Assembly: GCA_009823505.1 (NCBI GenBank)
Contig: VZQC01000348.1
Coordinates: 521,907-585,906 of the forward strand
Origin: Rhizomys pruinosus
Taxonomy: Eukaryota > Chordata > Mammalia > Rodentia > Spalacidae
Length of the DNA: 64,000 bases
Reading direction: 5' to 3'
In this document: positions 1 through 10,275 of the stretch, one piece after another
How the letters are laid out: each line of letters begins with the position of its first letter
Numbering within the stretch: the stretch's first letter is position 1
Translations under genes and position numbers: made by a program
Notes under the pieces: model-generated
Database searches by the model: none
What the model was told of the DNA's origin: nothing
Seen by the model: the letters and a program-made list of their open reading frames with translations, nothing else

Positions 1-570
1 GGAGCTTGGTCATCCTGGTAGGAGCCAAGATGGCTTGCACTTCCCTTCTCATGTCACAACCTCCTGCCCTCACTTACTTGCCCAGAGCATAGTAGCCTTC
101 AATATATAGACCTCACTGACAGAAATAAAATGGAGATACTTTCTTCCCCACTCTCCATGTGTGAATCTGATCATTTTCCACAGGTGATCTCCTGCAGTTT
201 TCTCTACCCCCTCCTTGCCAGAGCTAAGCCTAGAAACTGTTGGCCTGCAGGCAGGGGACAGTCCTGGGGCTGAGCCAAAGTCCTAGGGGACTATTCCTGG
301 GGCCATCTCTTGAAATGTCCTGCAAATGTGAGTCACCAGTCTTCCTGTTTAGGGAGGTGTTGGAGATACACTGAAACCTGGCCTAAGGCAGGACTTGCCT
401 CTGCATTAGCAAGCTTATGACAGCTTGAAATCAAAGGCACTCATGAGTTCTTGTGCTCCTGATGCTAGTGCTCTTGATGCTATGGAACTTGAGGTAAGGG
501 ATGTGAAACCAGGCCCTGAGATACGATGTCATGCTGGGTATAAAAACAGAATGCTGTGAATAAAAAGTCA
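1..570 (+). mobile_element. LTR-like sequence, unclassified endogenous retrovirus
   Basis: Positions ~20-290 match the reverse complement of ~10,830-11,110, sharing the core 'ATATATAGACCTCACTGA' followed by AATAAA-type sequence and then a 'CTTGCC(A/G)GAGC' block. This marks it as repetitive. A TATA-like GGTATAAAAA at 538-547 is followed by AATAAA at 559-564, a compact arrangement seen in retroviral LTRs. I cannot find clean TG...CA ends or a target duplication, and the left edge is outside the window. The LTR identity is inference; the two-copy inverted relationship is seen. Confidence 0.4.
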
Positions 571-652
571 AGTCCTTCTTACCATCTGACAGGGACTACT
601 GTCTGTTATTTGCACATGTAAATCTTAGCCCTTGAGGCTTGTGTAGTTGTTA

Positions 653-760
653 CCAGTGAGTTGGATGGTGATCAGTCAGGACACCAACTTGGGAAGCTGG
701 TGGGAGCCAGTGAGTTGGATGGCAATCAAGCTGACCAGCAATTCAGGGAGCTGGTGTGAG
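653..760 (+). repeat. 54-bp tandem duplication (two units)
   Basis: Two adjacent 54-bp units (653-706 and 707-760) both start CCAGTGAGTTGGATGG and end in an AGCTGGTG(G/T)GAG motif. A weaker repeat follows at ~823-890 (CTGTAGA(A/G)TGCC...CAGCAG). The duplication is a multiple of three and lies in an open frame at 647-976, but that frame resembles nothing I know and is probably chance. Confidence 0.75.
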
Positions 761-1039
761 GCTGGAGGAAGACTCATCAGGTCACCAGCTGTGCAGTGTG
801 GTGAGTGCCCAGGCGGGAATTTGGCTGTAGAATGCCCATCAGACAGCAGCCTGGCATTAGACTGTAGAGTGCCAAGCCGCCAGCAGTCTGGAGGATCCAG
901 GAATGCCCTTAGGTCATTGCCTGGTGTAGCTGTTAGATTAGATAAAAGGATAGTGAAAAGGTGGTCAGCAGTTTAGGATAGCCACTGGCAGCTGGCTTTT
1001 CCCTGTAATCTATGTGCGGTGGAGAGATACTCACACCTA

Positions 1040-3290
1040 ATTAAAAAAAAAAAAGAAATCATAAGCTGAAGATGCTAAAACCTATGACATCATAATCTTG
1101 ATATATGTGTGCCATGCTTATATGCATATTTTGCAATGTTACAAATTGGAAGGAATAACAACAAAAAATACTGGGTCAGAGAACTGACTGAAACAGTAAA
1201 CTTCTGCCCAAAACAGTAAACTTATTAAAATGTTTAAAAAAGACTGAGAAAAAGATGAAAGACATATATGGCAGAATGCATGAGCTCTGATGGGATAGGG
1301 GTGCAAGGAAGGGGGAATGGGTCTAAATTTACTCTATAGTTTCTCTGTTGTACAGTGTCACCTTGTAGCATTCTCTTTAAGATGATTTAACATAAAAATT
1401 AAGTTTGCTCCCCAAGTTAATCATATATAGCCACCCAAAACAACATGGGTAAATTTGATGAAATCTGAGCCTTGATTCCACCCTATAGTTATGTATAATA
1501 CAACTGTCTTCTGGAGACTCATGGGTTAAAAAAAGGGGGGGTACAGATAGACATGAAACCTTCTCGTCAAAAACCTTGCAATTCAAATCTTAAAACTAAC
1601 TATGGGAAAAGATTTGTGTGTTCCAACAGGACAAAATGTCACCAACTTAACGGCTGAGAAAGAAAAGATACAGCTTTGCATTGAGTAGGATGTACCAGAA
1701 AGTGCCAACTGAAAGGTTGACCCGTCTGAACATCGAAAGGAAGAAAAGCCTCAGATTGCCATAAACATCGAACCCCTCTGTGGCCCCTACATGTAACAAC
1801 TATTTATAATGAGTCCTAATGAAACTTACCTTCTAGGTGCCACAAAGGTTTTGATATGAGAGACTTTCTTGCCTCCCCCCCAGAACAAGGAGAAATATGA
1901 CGATGATGAGGTCGCTCTCCAACTGTAAATTGGAGACAACTATTATAGAGGTAATCTCTTATAAAACTGGTAAAACTGCCTTCTTTAATTGACTAATAGA
2001 CATAAGAACTGTGAAAAGGATTATTCTCTGTTCAGAACCAAATATAATACTAAAGTCCTTAAACTATGCGCTTAAGCAAAATATATCAATACAGGAGCTC
2101 TGACATCAGTAATGGATTATTCCACCAGGGAGATGTTGGCCAGGGGATCTAAGGCCCCACAAAAGGTAAAGGCTCCTTGCCTCTAAACTGGGATACCTGC
2201 AAGAAGAGAGGCGATAAGGCCCTGCTGCTGAAGACCTGACGTTAACATGGGAAAGATGCATTGAGACCACACATGCAAGTGTACAGATGGCCTCTGGAAT
2301 ACCAGAGAGTGTTACCAAAGGCCACTAAACCAATAAAGCAAATACGGGTCTCCTTGAGTCAAGCAAGACTCCACCGTCAGCACCAGCTACACCTCACCTG
2401 CCTGGAAATACTGTGCAGCAGAGGCAGCCATATGCCTGTATATCCCAAATCTAATTGGCTATTGGCTCTCTCCTTGGAGGAATAACCCATGGCTGATGCC
2501 ACAAGCTTACATCCTCTACAGGTTAGGAGATGTCATAAGCCACAGTAAGACCCTGTCATATTTAACAGGAAAAAATGTAATTCATGGATCAACATATCAT
2601 CTAAACATATGTGTCTATACCAAAGTAACCTACCATAACTATTAATGCTGTTTAAATACCTATATATCTAATTGCTTGTGCTTCATTAGTAGGATCGAAA
2701 GGTTATTCCTGGACAGACTGTCAGCCCATGAAAGGAAACAGCCAGAATTGACCAGAATCCAAGACAACAGCTCCAGAGAGAGTGGACTGTTCTGCTTCTC
2801 ATCCACCTGTGCCCCTTTTCTAAGCCCAGGGAATAATCTGCGGAAGAGGGGGCGTGGTAGAATGTAAGGGCTGCGATTGGGGTGAATGGTGAAACTACAG
2901 CAATGTAGTCTGGACCCTCATTTGATCAACCTGATTGAACATATAACCCCTCACCACACGCTGGAAGGTGGGGCTGTGGGGGTTTCGGCACAACAGCCTG
3001 CAAATTGGTTTTACATGGAGGATGCTTGTACTCATGGATTATCACTTATAGCTAAAAAATGAAAAAAAATAAACTGAGAAAAATATGCAGGACAGTTACG
3101 GCAGAATGCATGATCTCGGTTGGGGTGGGGGTGGGAGGGAAGGGAAAGGGAATATGCCTGAACTGAATTGGAAAATGATGTATGAAATGCACAAAGCATC
3201 AATAAAAAAATGGTAAAAAAATGTTATATGAAATGCACAAAATTTTAATAAAAATTGTCCTTGAGAAAAAAAAAATAAAGGAATCAGAGG
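1040..3290 (+). mobile_element. L1 3' UTR, long type, 5'-truncated (copy A)
   Basis: From ~1,346 to 3,290 this is colinear with long-UTR L1 copies at 20.5-24.2, 44.6-45.9, 54.3-56.4 and 62.5-63.4 kb. It ends with A-rich sequence, 'ACTGAG...GGCAGAATGCAT', a G-rich polypurine tract at 3,120-3,151 and CAATAAAAAAA, as expected for an L1 3' end. There is no ORF2 in this copy. An extra piece at ~1,240-1,345 resembles the same terminal module (GGCAGAATGCATGAG plus a G-rich tract), so the element may be a fusion or sit next to an earlier L1 end. Open frames inside it are short and unrelated to any known protein. Confidence 0.75.
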
Positions 3291-4172
3291 TCTCATGACC
3301 CCAGACCCCATGAGCTTCAGACTCTCCCCAGCTCTCTAGCCCATTTCTACTCCCAGGATTACCTTTATCTTTCTTAATAAAGTGTCTATATTCTTATCAC
3401 TAAAACAAAATAAATTAAAAAAATCAAGTTTATGACTGCTGCAATTCCTCACTCTGCACCATGTTCTCTTAATTGGACTTTGTAAGATATTTCCTGCCAC
3501 TGATTCTGGCCCTTCCTTTGAAAAAAAAATGGGAGAAGAGGCTTTTTGACCTTAAGCCTTTGGTAGAAAAGTCACACTTTGTGATAGTAAGCAATGCTTT
3601 CAGATATGTTATATATAACTTACAACTGTGAAATGTCCCTCTGCTTGAATCTTTTCCGTGACTTGAGGCTATTTTTCTTATGAAACCCGTAAGAATAGTA
3701 TTTTCAGGTTTATCTAAGTAGTAACAATGAGAACACCTAAGAAAATTTCGTGTAATCCATGTCCAAACAAAGTGAGAATTATGTATAAAACAAAGTACAT
3801 TTTTATTTCCAGTAAAATTCCCTTTCCTTTGTAGCAAATCTCATAGGACATTTGAAAACATATATGCTCTTTTAGTCAAAACAAAGTATATTTTCCTGAG
3901 GCTGCATTGTATTTTACAGAAGACATTGCACACAACATCATCTATGGATACTAAAAAGGAACAGGATGGAGATATCAGTGTTAGAAGTGGTAAGCACAGC
4001 TGTGGACCTACATACAGGCAGAAGAATCAGAGACATTCCCTCATCTACACTTTTGGGGAGCACCACCTATAGATTCTCCTTCACTTCATAATCCCTATCC
4101 ATTACCAATAATTGTTTTCCCAAGACTTCACTTCTCTCAACATAACGGTAAACTCTCAGGACTCCAGAAAAG
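3291..4172. other. unassigned stretch
   Basis: No repeat family or gene recognised. A 122-codon minus-strand open frame (3,469-3,837) has no recognisable domain and a composition expected of AT-rich noncoding DNA, so I do not call it a gene. Confidence 0.5.
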
Positions 4173-4177
4173 GCAAG

Positions 4178-4649
4178 TGTATTGGTCAGGGTTCTCTAAA
4201 GAAACAGAAGCAACAGGACGAATGTATAGCTATATACAATTTATTGATTTGCTCACATGACAGAGTTCAAGGAGTCCAACAGTAGCTGCACCACACTGGA
4301 AAGGCCGAGAATCCAGGGAACTGCTCAGCCCGCAAGGCTGGATGTCTCAGTAGTCCAATCTAGTGCTGAAGGCCAGAATGGATTCCAGGAGATCTGCGGT
4401 CTCAGTACACGCTGGGATCAGAAAGGTTGATCACAGCAGCAAGACAAACTCACCAGATGAGAGAGGCAAGCCACAGGAGAAAAGGGGACCAGCTCCTTCT
4501 GCCGTGGCCTATTATACTTCCTGCCGGCAGAAGGTAATGCCCACATTTGGAATGGGCCATCCGGGTTGAGGTGGTCCAATCCAAACATCCTTTTTCTCTT
4601 ATTTTGTTCCTTAGTCCAGTCAAGTTGACACACAGGATTAACCATCACA
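4178..4649 (-). repeat. ERVL 3' LTR
   Basis: On the minus strand it starts TGTGATGGTTAATCC and ends CCAATACA, the TG...CA ends of an LTR. The start resembles the MLT2/ERVL LTR class (GTCAACTTGACTGG). A TATA-like TATAAT lies near 4,511-4,517 beside an imperfect palindrome CTTCTGCCGGCAGGAAG, and AATAAA at 4,240-4,245 would be the polyadenylation signal. It pairs with 10,299-10,773. Confidence 0.9.
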
Positions 4650-4663
4650 AGTCCACCCCTTGT
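4650..4663 (-). promoter_or_regulatory. ERVL polypurine tract
   Basis: Read on the minus strand, AAGGGGTGGACT directly precedes the 3' LTR. A purine-rich run in this position primes plus-strand DNA synthesis in retroviruses. It is placed by position and composition. Confidence 0.65.
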
Positions 4664-4936
4664 CAACTTGACACCCAATAAATAGCCGCTCCTTATGTTA
4701 TGCTTAAATGTCAATTGCAAACAATGGCAAGGTCATAATTCCACCTAACATGTTATAAGTGTCTCATGTGCAATAGCAAAGCATTATATCTTAGAGTAGG
4801 TGGTAATGTCCTTGAGGAACACTTAGTCCTTCAGTATATAATAACCTAATATGACAACACTTAACTTATCTCAGTTGCACATTCAAAAGAGAACAACACA
4901 AAAGCTATCCTGCTATATATATACTTATATATCTTT

Positions 4937-4972
4937 AATATATATATATATATATATATATAATATACAGCA
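4937..4972. repeat. (TA)n microsatellite inside the provirus
   Basis: An alternating TA run interrupts the poorly conserved region between the integrase/dUTPase remnants and the 3' LTR. It lies in sequence with no readable frame. Confidence 0.85.
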
Positions 4973-5149
4973 CATTCTTAACCAATAGAACAAAAGTTAA
5001 TATCTATTGTAATCCATCGTTTCTGCAAAACTGTCCCATGGCTTCAGCTGGATAATTATGACTACTCTTCTCACTACCCATTTCTGTATTCCTCCACAAT
5101 ATCAGCAGCACCTCTGAGCGCTGGCTCTTTCCCTGTGAGAAGTACTACC

Positions 5150-5470
5150 CTCATCCCTGAAGGTCTGGGCCATTTATTGTCCTGTCTGGTTTGTTTTGTT
5201 GGAGTTCTCCATTGACTTAATCATAGGACATGTTAGCACAGAAGGCGCCCTACAGGCATCTCCTGTTCCGGACATAATCTTTCCTTGCACATTGTGGAGA
5301 AAAAGTCCAATTTCCCCCTGTAGTTCTGGATACAACTCACTCCTTTCTACTGTTTTCCTTCCTAGTCACTGTTGGCTTAAAGAGTAGAAGCCAAAGTGGC
5401 CAAGGGGGAATCGTATTAGCTTCCAGTTCAATGTAACATTTTGCTGTATCTCCTGGCAAAGCACTCCCCA
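5150..5470 (-). pseudogene. possible dUTPase-like remnant of ERVL pol
   Basis: ERVL elements usually carry a dUTPase domain after integrase. Here the minus-strand translation near 5,380-5,470 gives a readable stretch including GDTAKCYIELE, then breaks into several frames with stops towards 5,150. The position and this stretch suggest an eroded domain. The catalytic motifs cannot be followed in one frame, so the assignment is tentative. Confidence 0.4.
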
Positions 5471-5733
5471 CTTGGACCAAAAATTAGACCAGCAGAATAC
5501 AAGGTCATGGTACAAGGAAGCAAAATTTTCCTACTGGGTCATTAGGGTGATAGTGAGTGGAATCGATTCCCATTCCACCCCTTTGGTCCTGGACCATGAA
5601 ATCTGGCTATAGGGAGAAACGTACCTATGTGGCTTGCTGATATTCAAAAGCATATTTACTGCTTACTGGTGTAGAACCTTCCCTAGTCCTACAGCGGCTT
5701 ATTGTTACCTAAATTGCACTGTAACTGTGTCTC

Positions 5734-5985
5734 TCAAGCCACGGCCCATTCCATCATTCTATCAAGCAGCTGCTCTCTGGTGGTGGGCAACCATTGGTTT
5801 TCAAAAACAGTGGATACACATGACCTTGGGCCCAGAGTTGCACTTCTCTTTGCTGTGAAGTAGGTTCCTTGGTCAGAAGCAATTGCATGTGGGCATACCA
5901 TGACGTGGATAAGGCATTCTGTAAGTTCCGGATGGTCTTTTTGCGCCCTGAGAAGAAGCATTACGTGCAGGAAAGGCAAATCCAT
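5734..5985 (-). pseudogene. ERVL integrase core, downstream fragment
   Basis: An 83-codon open piece in a different frame from the upstream RNase H-integrase piece. Its middle carries ASDQGTYFTAK, which holds the second acidic residue of the integrase DDE triad. Before and after this block the reading does not resemble integrase, so at least one frameshift lies on each side (near 5,950 and near 5,820). The C-terminal part of integrase is not readable in this frame. Confidence 0.75.
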
Positions 5986-6823
5986 AACCAGAATAAGTAT
6001 CTATTCCTGTAAGAACAAAACGCTGTCCCCTCCATGATGGAAGTGGTCCAATGTAGTCAACCTGCCACCAGGTTGCTGGCTGGTCACCCCGGGGAATAGC
6101 ACCATATCGGGGGCTCAATGTTGGTCTCTGCTGTTGGCAAATCTGGCACTCGGCAGCAGCTGTAGCCAGATCAGCCTTAGTGAGTGGGAGTCCATGCTGT
6201 TGAGCCCATGCATAACCTCCATCTCTGCCACCATGACCACTTTGTTCATGGGCCCATTGAGCAACAACAGGGATAGCTGGAGAAAGAGGCTGACTATCCA
6301 CAGAACGAGTCATCCGATCTACTTGATTATTAAACTCATCCTCTGCTGAGATCACCTTTTGATGAGCATTTACATGAGACACAAGTATCTTCACATCCTT
6401 TGACCATTCAGAGAGCTCTATCCACATACTTCTTCCCCAAATGTCTTTCTCACCAATTTTCCAGTCATGCTCCTTCCAAGTCCCTGACCATCCAGCCAAA
6501 CCATTGGCTACAGCCCATGAATCAGTATATAATCGAACCTCTGGCCATTTCTCCTTCCAGGCAAAATGCACAACCATGTGCACTGCCCGAAGTTCTGCCC
6601 ACTGTGAAGACTTTCCTTCACCAGTGTCCTTTAGGGTTGTTTCAGAAATTGGCTGTAATGCTGCAGCTGTCCACCTCTGGGTGGTGCCTGCATAGCATGC
6701 AGAACCATCAGTAAACCAGGCCCTAGTCTTCTCTTCCTTGGTCAACTGATCATAGGGCAAACCCCATGAAGCCATAGGTGCATGCTTAATCACAGGAGGC
6801 ATTGTAACAGGAGTGGGAACCAT
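5873..6823 (-). pseudogene. ERVL pol: RNase H and N-terminal integrase
   Basis: The longest intact piece of the provirus, 316 codons. Its first half is a retroviral RNase H, with the acidic residues in FTDGSA, the glutamate in WAELRAVH, the aspartate in YTDSWA and a final SHVNAHQ...NNQVD segment. Next come the integrase zinc-binding domain (HEQSGHGG...CQIC) and the start of the catalytic core (WQVDYIGPLP, holding the first DDE aspartate). The reading leaves the integrase frame after about residue 285. RNase H degrades the RNA of the RNA:DNA hybrid, and integrase joins viral DNA to the chromosome. The piece is cut off upstream by a frameshift near 6,870-6,900. The survival of 316 codons without a stop fits a recent insertion. 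Confidence 0.88.
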
Positions 6824-7508
6824 TTGGGAAGCATTTGGGCAACTTCTTCATGTAACTTGCTTGTGCCCCCAGGCCTGCCCTGGCCCTGTCGCGTATGTAC
6901 CACTTCCATTTTACAATGGACTGTTGCTGTGAACATCCTACTTTATGGTCTGGTGGGTCAGATAACACCCAGCTCATGATGGGCAGCTCAGGTTGCATGG
7001 TGACTTGGTGGCCCATTGTCAAATGTTCAGGTTCCACTAAGGCCCAATAGCAGGCTAAGAGCTGTCTTTCAAAAGGAGAATAGTTGTTTGCAGAGGAAGG
7101 TAGAGCCTTACTCCAAAATCCCAAGGGCCTCCGCTGTGATTCCCCTATGGGAGCCTGCCACAGACTCCAGACAGCATCTCTATCTGCCACTGATACCTCA
7201 AGAACCATTGGATCTGCTGGATCATATGGCCATAGGGGAAAAGCAGCCTGCACTGTAGCCTGGACCTGTTGAAGAGCCTTTTCCTGTTCCAAGCCCCACC
7301 CATAGTTTGCTGCCTTCTGAGTCACCTGATATATGGATCGTAGTAACATAACCAGATGAGGAATGTGCTGCCTCCAGAATCCAAAAAGGCCCACGAAACA
7401 TTGGGCTTCTTTCTTGGTAGAGTGAGGGGCCAGGTGCAACAACTCATTCTTTACCTTAGAAGGAATGTCTCTGCATGCTCCACACCACTGAACTCCTAGA
7501 AACTTCAC
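6786..7508 (-). pseudogene. ERVL reverse transcriptase, thumb and connection
   Basis: 240 codons, in the same frame as the piece at 7,509-7,766 but separated from it by a TAG at 7,509-7,511. It opens KFLGVQW and contains GLFGFWRQHIPH and PFERQLLACYWAL, typical of the C-terminal reverse transcriptase and the tether to RNase H. The last ~30 residues are out of frame, so a frameshift lies near 6,870-6,900 before RNase H resumes. There is no real ATG; the frame begins with GTG after the stop. Confidence 0.85.
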
Positions 7509-7769
7509 CTAGGTAGATGGCCCTTGAATTTTAGTTGGATTTATTTCCCATCTTCTCATGCACATATACTTTACCAACAAGTCTAGACTAGCTGCTACCT
7601 CCTGTTCACTGGGTCCAATCAGCACAACATCATCAATATAGTGGACCAGGGTGATATTTTGTGGAAGAGTCAGGCTATCAAGGTCCCTTCTAATTAAGTT
7701 ATGGCACAAGGTTGGAGAGTTAACATACCCCTGAGGTAAGACAGTAAAGGTATACTGTTGGCCTTGCTA
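7509..7769 (-). pseudogene. ERVL reverse transcriptase, palm with YIDD
   Basis: This segment continues the frame of the upstream piece after a TAG at 7,767-7,769 and ends at a second TAG at 7,509-7,511. It holds the catalytic motif YIDD (7,630-7,641), the polymerase active site that binds the metal ions, preceded by an LPQG-type motif. The first TAG sits where family members usually have tryptophan, so it is readily explained by TGG to TAG (from family knowledge, not measured here). Confidence 0.87.
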
Positions 7770-8327
7770 GCTGAAAGCAAATTGCTTCTGGTGGGCCTTA
7801 TGAACTGGTATTGAGAAGAAAGCATTGGCCAGATCAATAGCTGCATACCAGGTACCAGGAGACATATTAATCTGCTCAAGTAAGGACACCATATCTGGTA
7901 CAGCGGCTACAATTGGTGTCACTACTTGGTTGAGTTTTAGATAGTCAACTGTCATTCTCCATGATCCATCTGTCTTTTGCACAGGCCAAATTGGAGAGTT
8001 AAATGGAGATGTGGTAGGAATCAACACCCCTGCATCTTTCAAATCCTTGATGGTGGCACTAATCTCTGCAATCCCTCCAGGGATATGATACTGTTTTTGG
8101 TTCAATATTTTCCCTGGGAGAGGAAACACCAATGGTTTCCATTTGGCCTTTCCAAACATAATAGCCCTCACTCCACAGGTCAGGGAACCAATGTGGGGAT
8201 TCTGCCAATTTCTAATTATATGTATCCTAATTATACATTCTGGGACTGGGGAAATAACCACAGGATGAGTTCTGGGACCCACTGGGCCCACCGTGATTTG
8301 GACTGCAGCCAAAACTCCATTTATCAC
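7767..8327 (-). pseudogene. ERVL protease C-terminus and reverse transcriptase fingers
   Basis: 186 codons. The beginning is the last part of a retroviral aspartic protease. Then come the fingers and start of the palm of reverse transcriptase: [19 protein letters not shown] and [15 protein letters not shown], the latter holding the first catalytic aspartate of the polymerase. It ends at the TAG at 7,767-7,769. The frame opens with GTG because the protease start lies in another frame. Confidence 0.88.
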
Positions 8328-8339
8328 CTGACCTCCATA

Positions 8340-8440
8340 GGCCCCTACTTTAACCAGAGGGCCACAATGCTTTTTAGGGTCTCTTTTTTTGGGATCAGTG
8401 TCAACTCAGAACCAGTATCCAATAGGCCTCAAAATGTTTG
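8340..8440 (-). pseudogene. ERVL protease active-site segment, frameshifted
   Basis: Read on the minus strand, 8,411-8,419 encode Asp-Thr-Gly, followed by SELTLI: the active site of a retroviral aspartic protease. This frame differs by one base from the downstream protease/RT frame. The change falls at or near an A7 run (T7 on the plus strand, about 8,384-8,390), so a one-base loss there is the simplest explanation. Nothing shows it to be programmed frameshifting. Confidence 0.75.
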
Positions 8441-8578
8441 ATTATTTCCTTTTCCCCAGTGTACAGTTACCCTAGTAAAAGGCCTCAGATCCCTCTGGGG
8501 AAGGACAGGAGGGAGGCAAACAACATAACTCTTTGGTATTGTGACAAGGTCCTTCCTCATTGGAACCCGGCCACCCCT

Positions 8579-9266
8579 TCATTCAAGGGGTTCTGGGTCT
8601 GTGAACTGTCTCAAGTCTGGAAACTGGTTAACTGGACGGGATTCACTACTCCTGAAATCCAATGTTGACTTCCTGTCATTTGTTCTAGAGCTTTTCTGCT
8701 TATACAGATCAAATAAAAACTTAGTAGGCGTCTTATATATTTGGTTCCTGGGAACACCATGATTAATTAGCCAGTTCCAAAGATCATTTCTGGTCATGCC
8801 ATTATAGCCATTGTTTTGCCTTTGCCACCGATTATGATAATTATGGTAACTAAGCTCATCTGGTCTTTGGCGATTCAGTGCTGCCACCTGACGCCTACCC
8901 TGAGGTCCTGTTAAACCTATTATGTGTACATTTAATTTATGCATGCGAGCAACAACTTCTCTAACTGTAAGATCTGGCATAAGAAATAGAGCAAAAACAA
9001 AGCTCTTCAAATGTTCTGGTGTCTCTCTCAGTACTTTCCATCTTATAAATTCAGTGAAAATCATGTCCTCTGGGTCCTCATATTGTGGAGAATGTGGTTT
9101 TACACTTCGAATCCGCTCGAGCATGCCCATCTGCCTGACCTTCACAATCCCTTCATCAATACTAAGCCAAGGAATATCAGGCGTCTCTAACTCGCTGTTA
9201 GTAGGCCATGTTTTAATAAATATATCAGCCAACCATTCAAATAAACTTTTAACACCTTTTTTAACT
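8579..9266 (-). pseudogene. ERVL gag, capsid to C-terminal part
   Basis: An open piece of 217 codons (8,579-9,232) whose frame stays open upstream to a TGA at about 9,264-9,266. It would be the capsid and C-terminal region of an ERVL-type Gag, which forms the particle core. I recognise it by position before the protease and by charged, Asn/Arg-rich sequence near the end (HNYHNRWQRQNN). No Cys-His zinc knuckle is seen. The TGA could come from CGA by CpG decay. The listed M is a TTG codon, so no true start is claimed. Confidence 0.72.
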
Positions 9267-9448
9267 GCTCAAGCTTCCATGTTAAACCTAAAATCTCTAC
9301 TCAGTGGGCTCATATCGATAAACTCAGTATGATCCAATTTTATATTCCTTCCACCATTATCCCACACCCTTAAAATCCATTCCCACACATATTCCTTAGG
9401 CTTCTGCCAGAATGAATCAGCAAACTCATTAATTTCTTTAGTGGTATA

Positions 9449-9787
9449 TCACACCTCCTCGTGGACCACACTTTCTATCTCACCTTGAGGGGCTTGCTTA
9501 GACTTCAATCTGGTTATAGGTCTAGAGGCAATAACTGTTGGGCCCTGAGGGACATTAGCTCCCACTGGGAAGGGGGTATTAGTTTCCTCAGGCAAGGGTG
9601 GGGAGGAGTGATCTGCAGGGTGTCCATTCTCTGCTGAGGGTAGGGAGATTAATTCCTCAGATAAAGAAAATCCCTCAGAATCCGAGGGTTCAAAATCCTC
9701 ATCATCATGGTTCTCCCACACATCTCCATCCCAAGTTTCAGGGTTCCACCCTTTCCCCACCAGTGCTCTCACTTTAACTGCTGACAC
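9449..9787 (-). pseudogene. ERVL gag, acidic middle part
   Basis: 112 open codons rich in Asp, Glu, Ser and Pro, with a stretch of acidic residues (NHDDEDFEPSDSEGF). It lies between the N-terminal and capsid parts of gag and is probably a linker. It begins at GTG with a TGA just upstream, so it is a broken piece rather than a separate gene. Assignment to gag rests on position. Confidence 0.6.
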
Positions 9788-9984
9788 TCTTCATGGCTGG
9801 GAATTAAATTTGTGTTGTAAATCAGCCAAACGTATAATAAGGGCTCCAGGTTGATTTTCTGCCACTTTAGCTCTTTGGCTGCTGGAGAGAAGATTCTCTT
9901 CCAGAGCACACTTGGAAACCTTTAAACTGTTGTTTCAAATCCTGAGCTGGTCATTTTTATCACTGAGCTCCTTATTTTTTTCTA

Positions 9985-10254
9985 TCACTTTATCCGCAAC
10001 AAGGCAACATCATTATTTTCCTTATTTTTCCACAATTTCTCGAACATTTTATATATAGAGTCACTAAATTCCTTACTTTTCACAAGAGGTGAGTTAGGTG
10101 AGTCAAATGGATCTATCTTCATAATTCCATCAAATAGTCTGCACCAAGGATTATCATTCCTCTTCATGCCACCAGGAAAGCCTTCAGTAACTCTAGGCTT
10201 CCTTGGGTTGGAGAGCTGGCTCCAGAGACTACCAAGCCCACTAAAGAAATTCAA
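9985..10254 (-). pseudogene. ERVL gag, N-terminal part
   Basis: 89 open codons starting about 20 bp inside the primer binding site, where gag is expected. The first codon is TTG, and no ATG is seen at this position in this frame. Sequence between this piece and 9,787 is not readable in one frame. No conserved motif is recognised; the assignment rests on position. Confidence 0.55.
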
Positions 10255-10275
10255 CCTTTCAATTCTGTTTCTCTA

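Noticed and set aside
3469..3837. 122-codon minus-strand open frame
   Set aside because: No domain, no conserved motif, no gene context, and composition follows the AT-rich background.
6134..6714. plus-strand open frames opposite pol
   Set aside because: They are antisense shadows of RNase H-integrase on the minus strand.
8384..8390. programmed frameshift site at the A7 run in ERVL protease
   Set aside because: A homopolymer there could look like a slip site, but there is no matching downstream structure I can show, and pol is otherwise riddled with lesions. A simple indel is enough.
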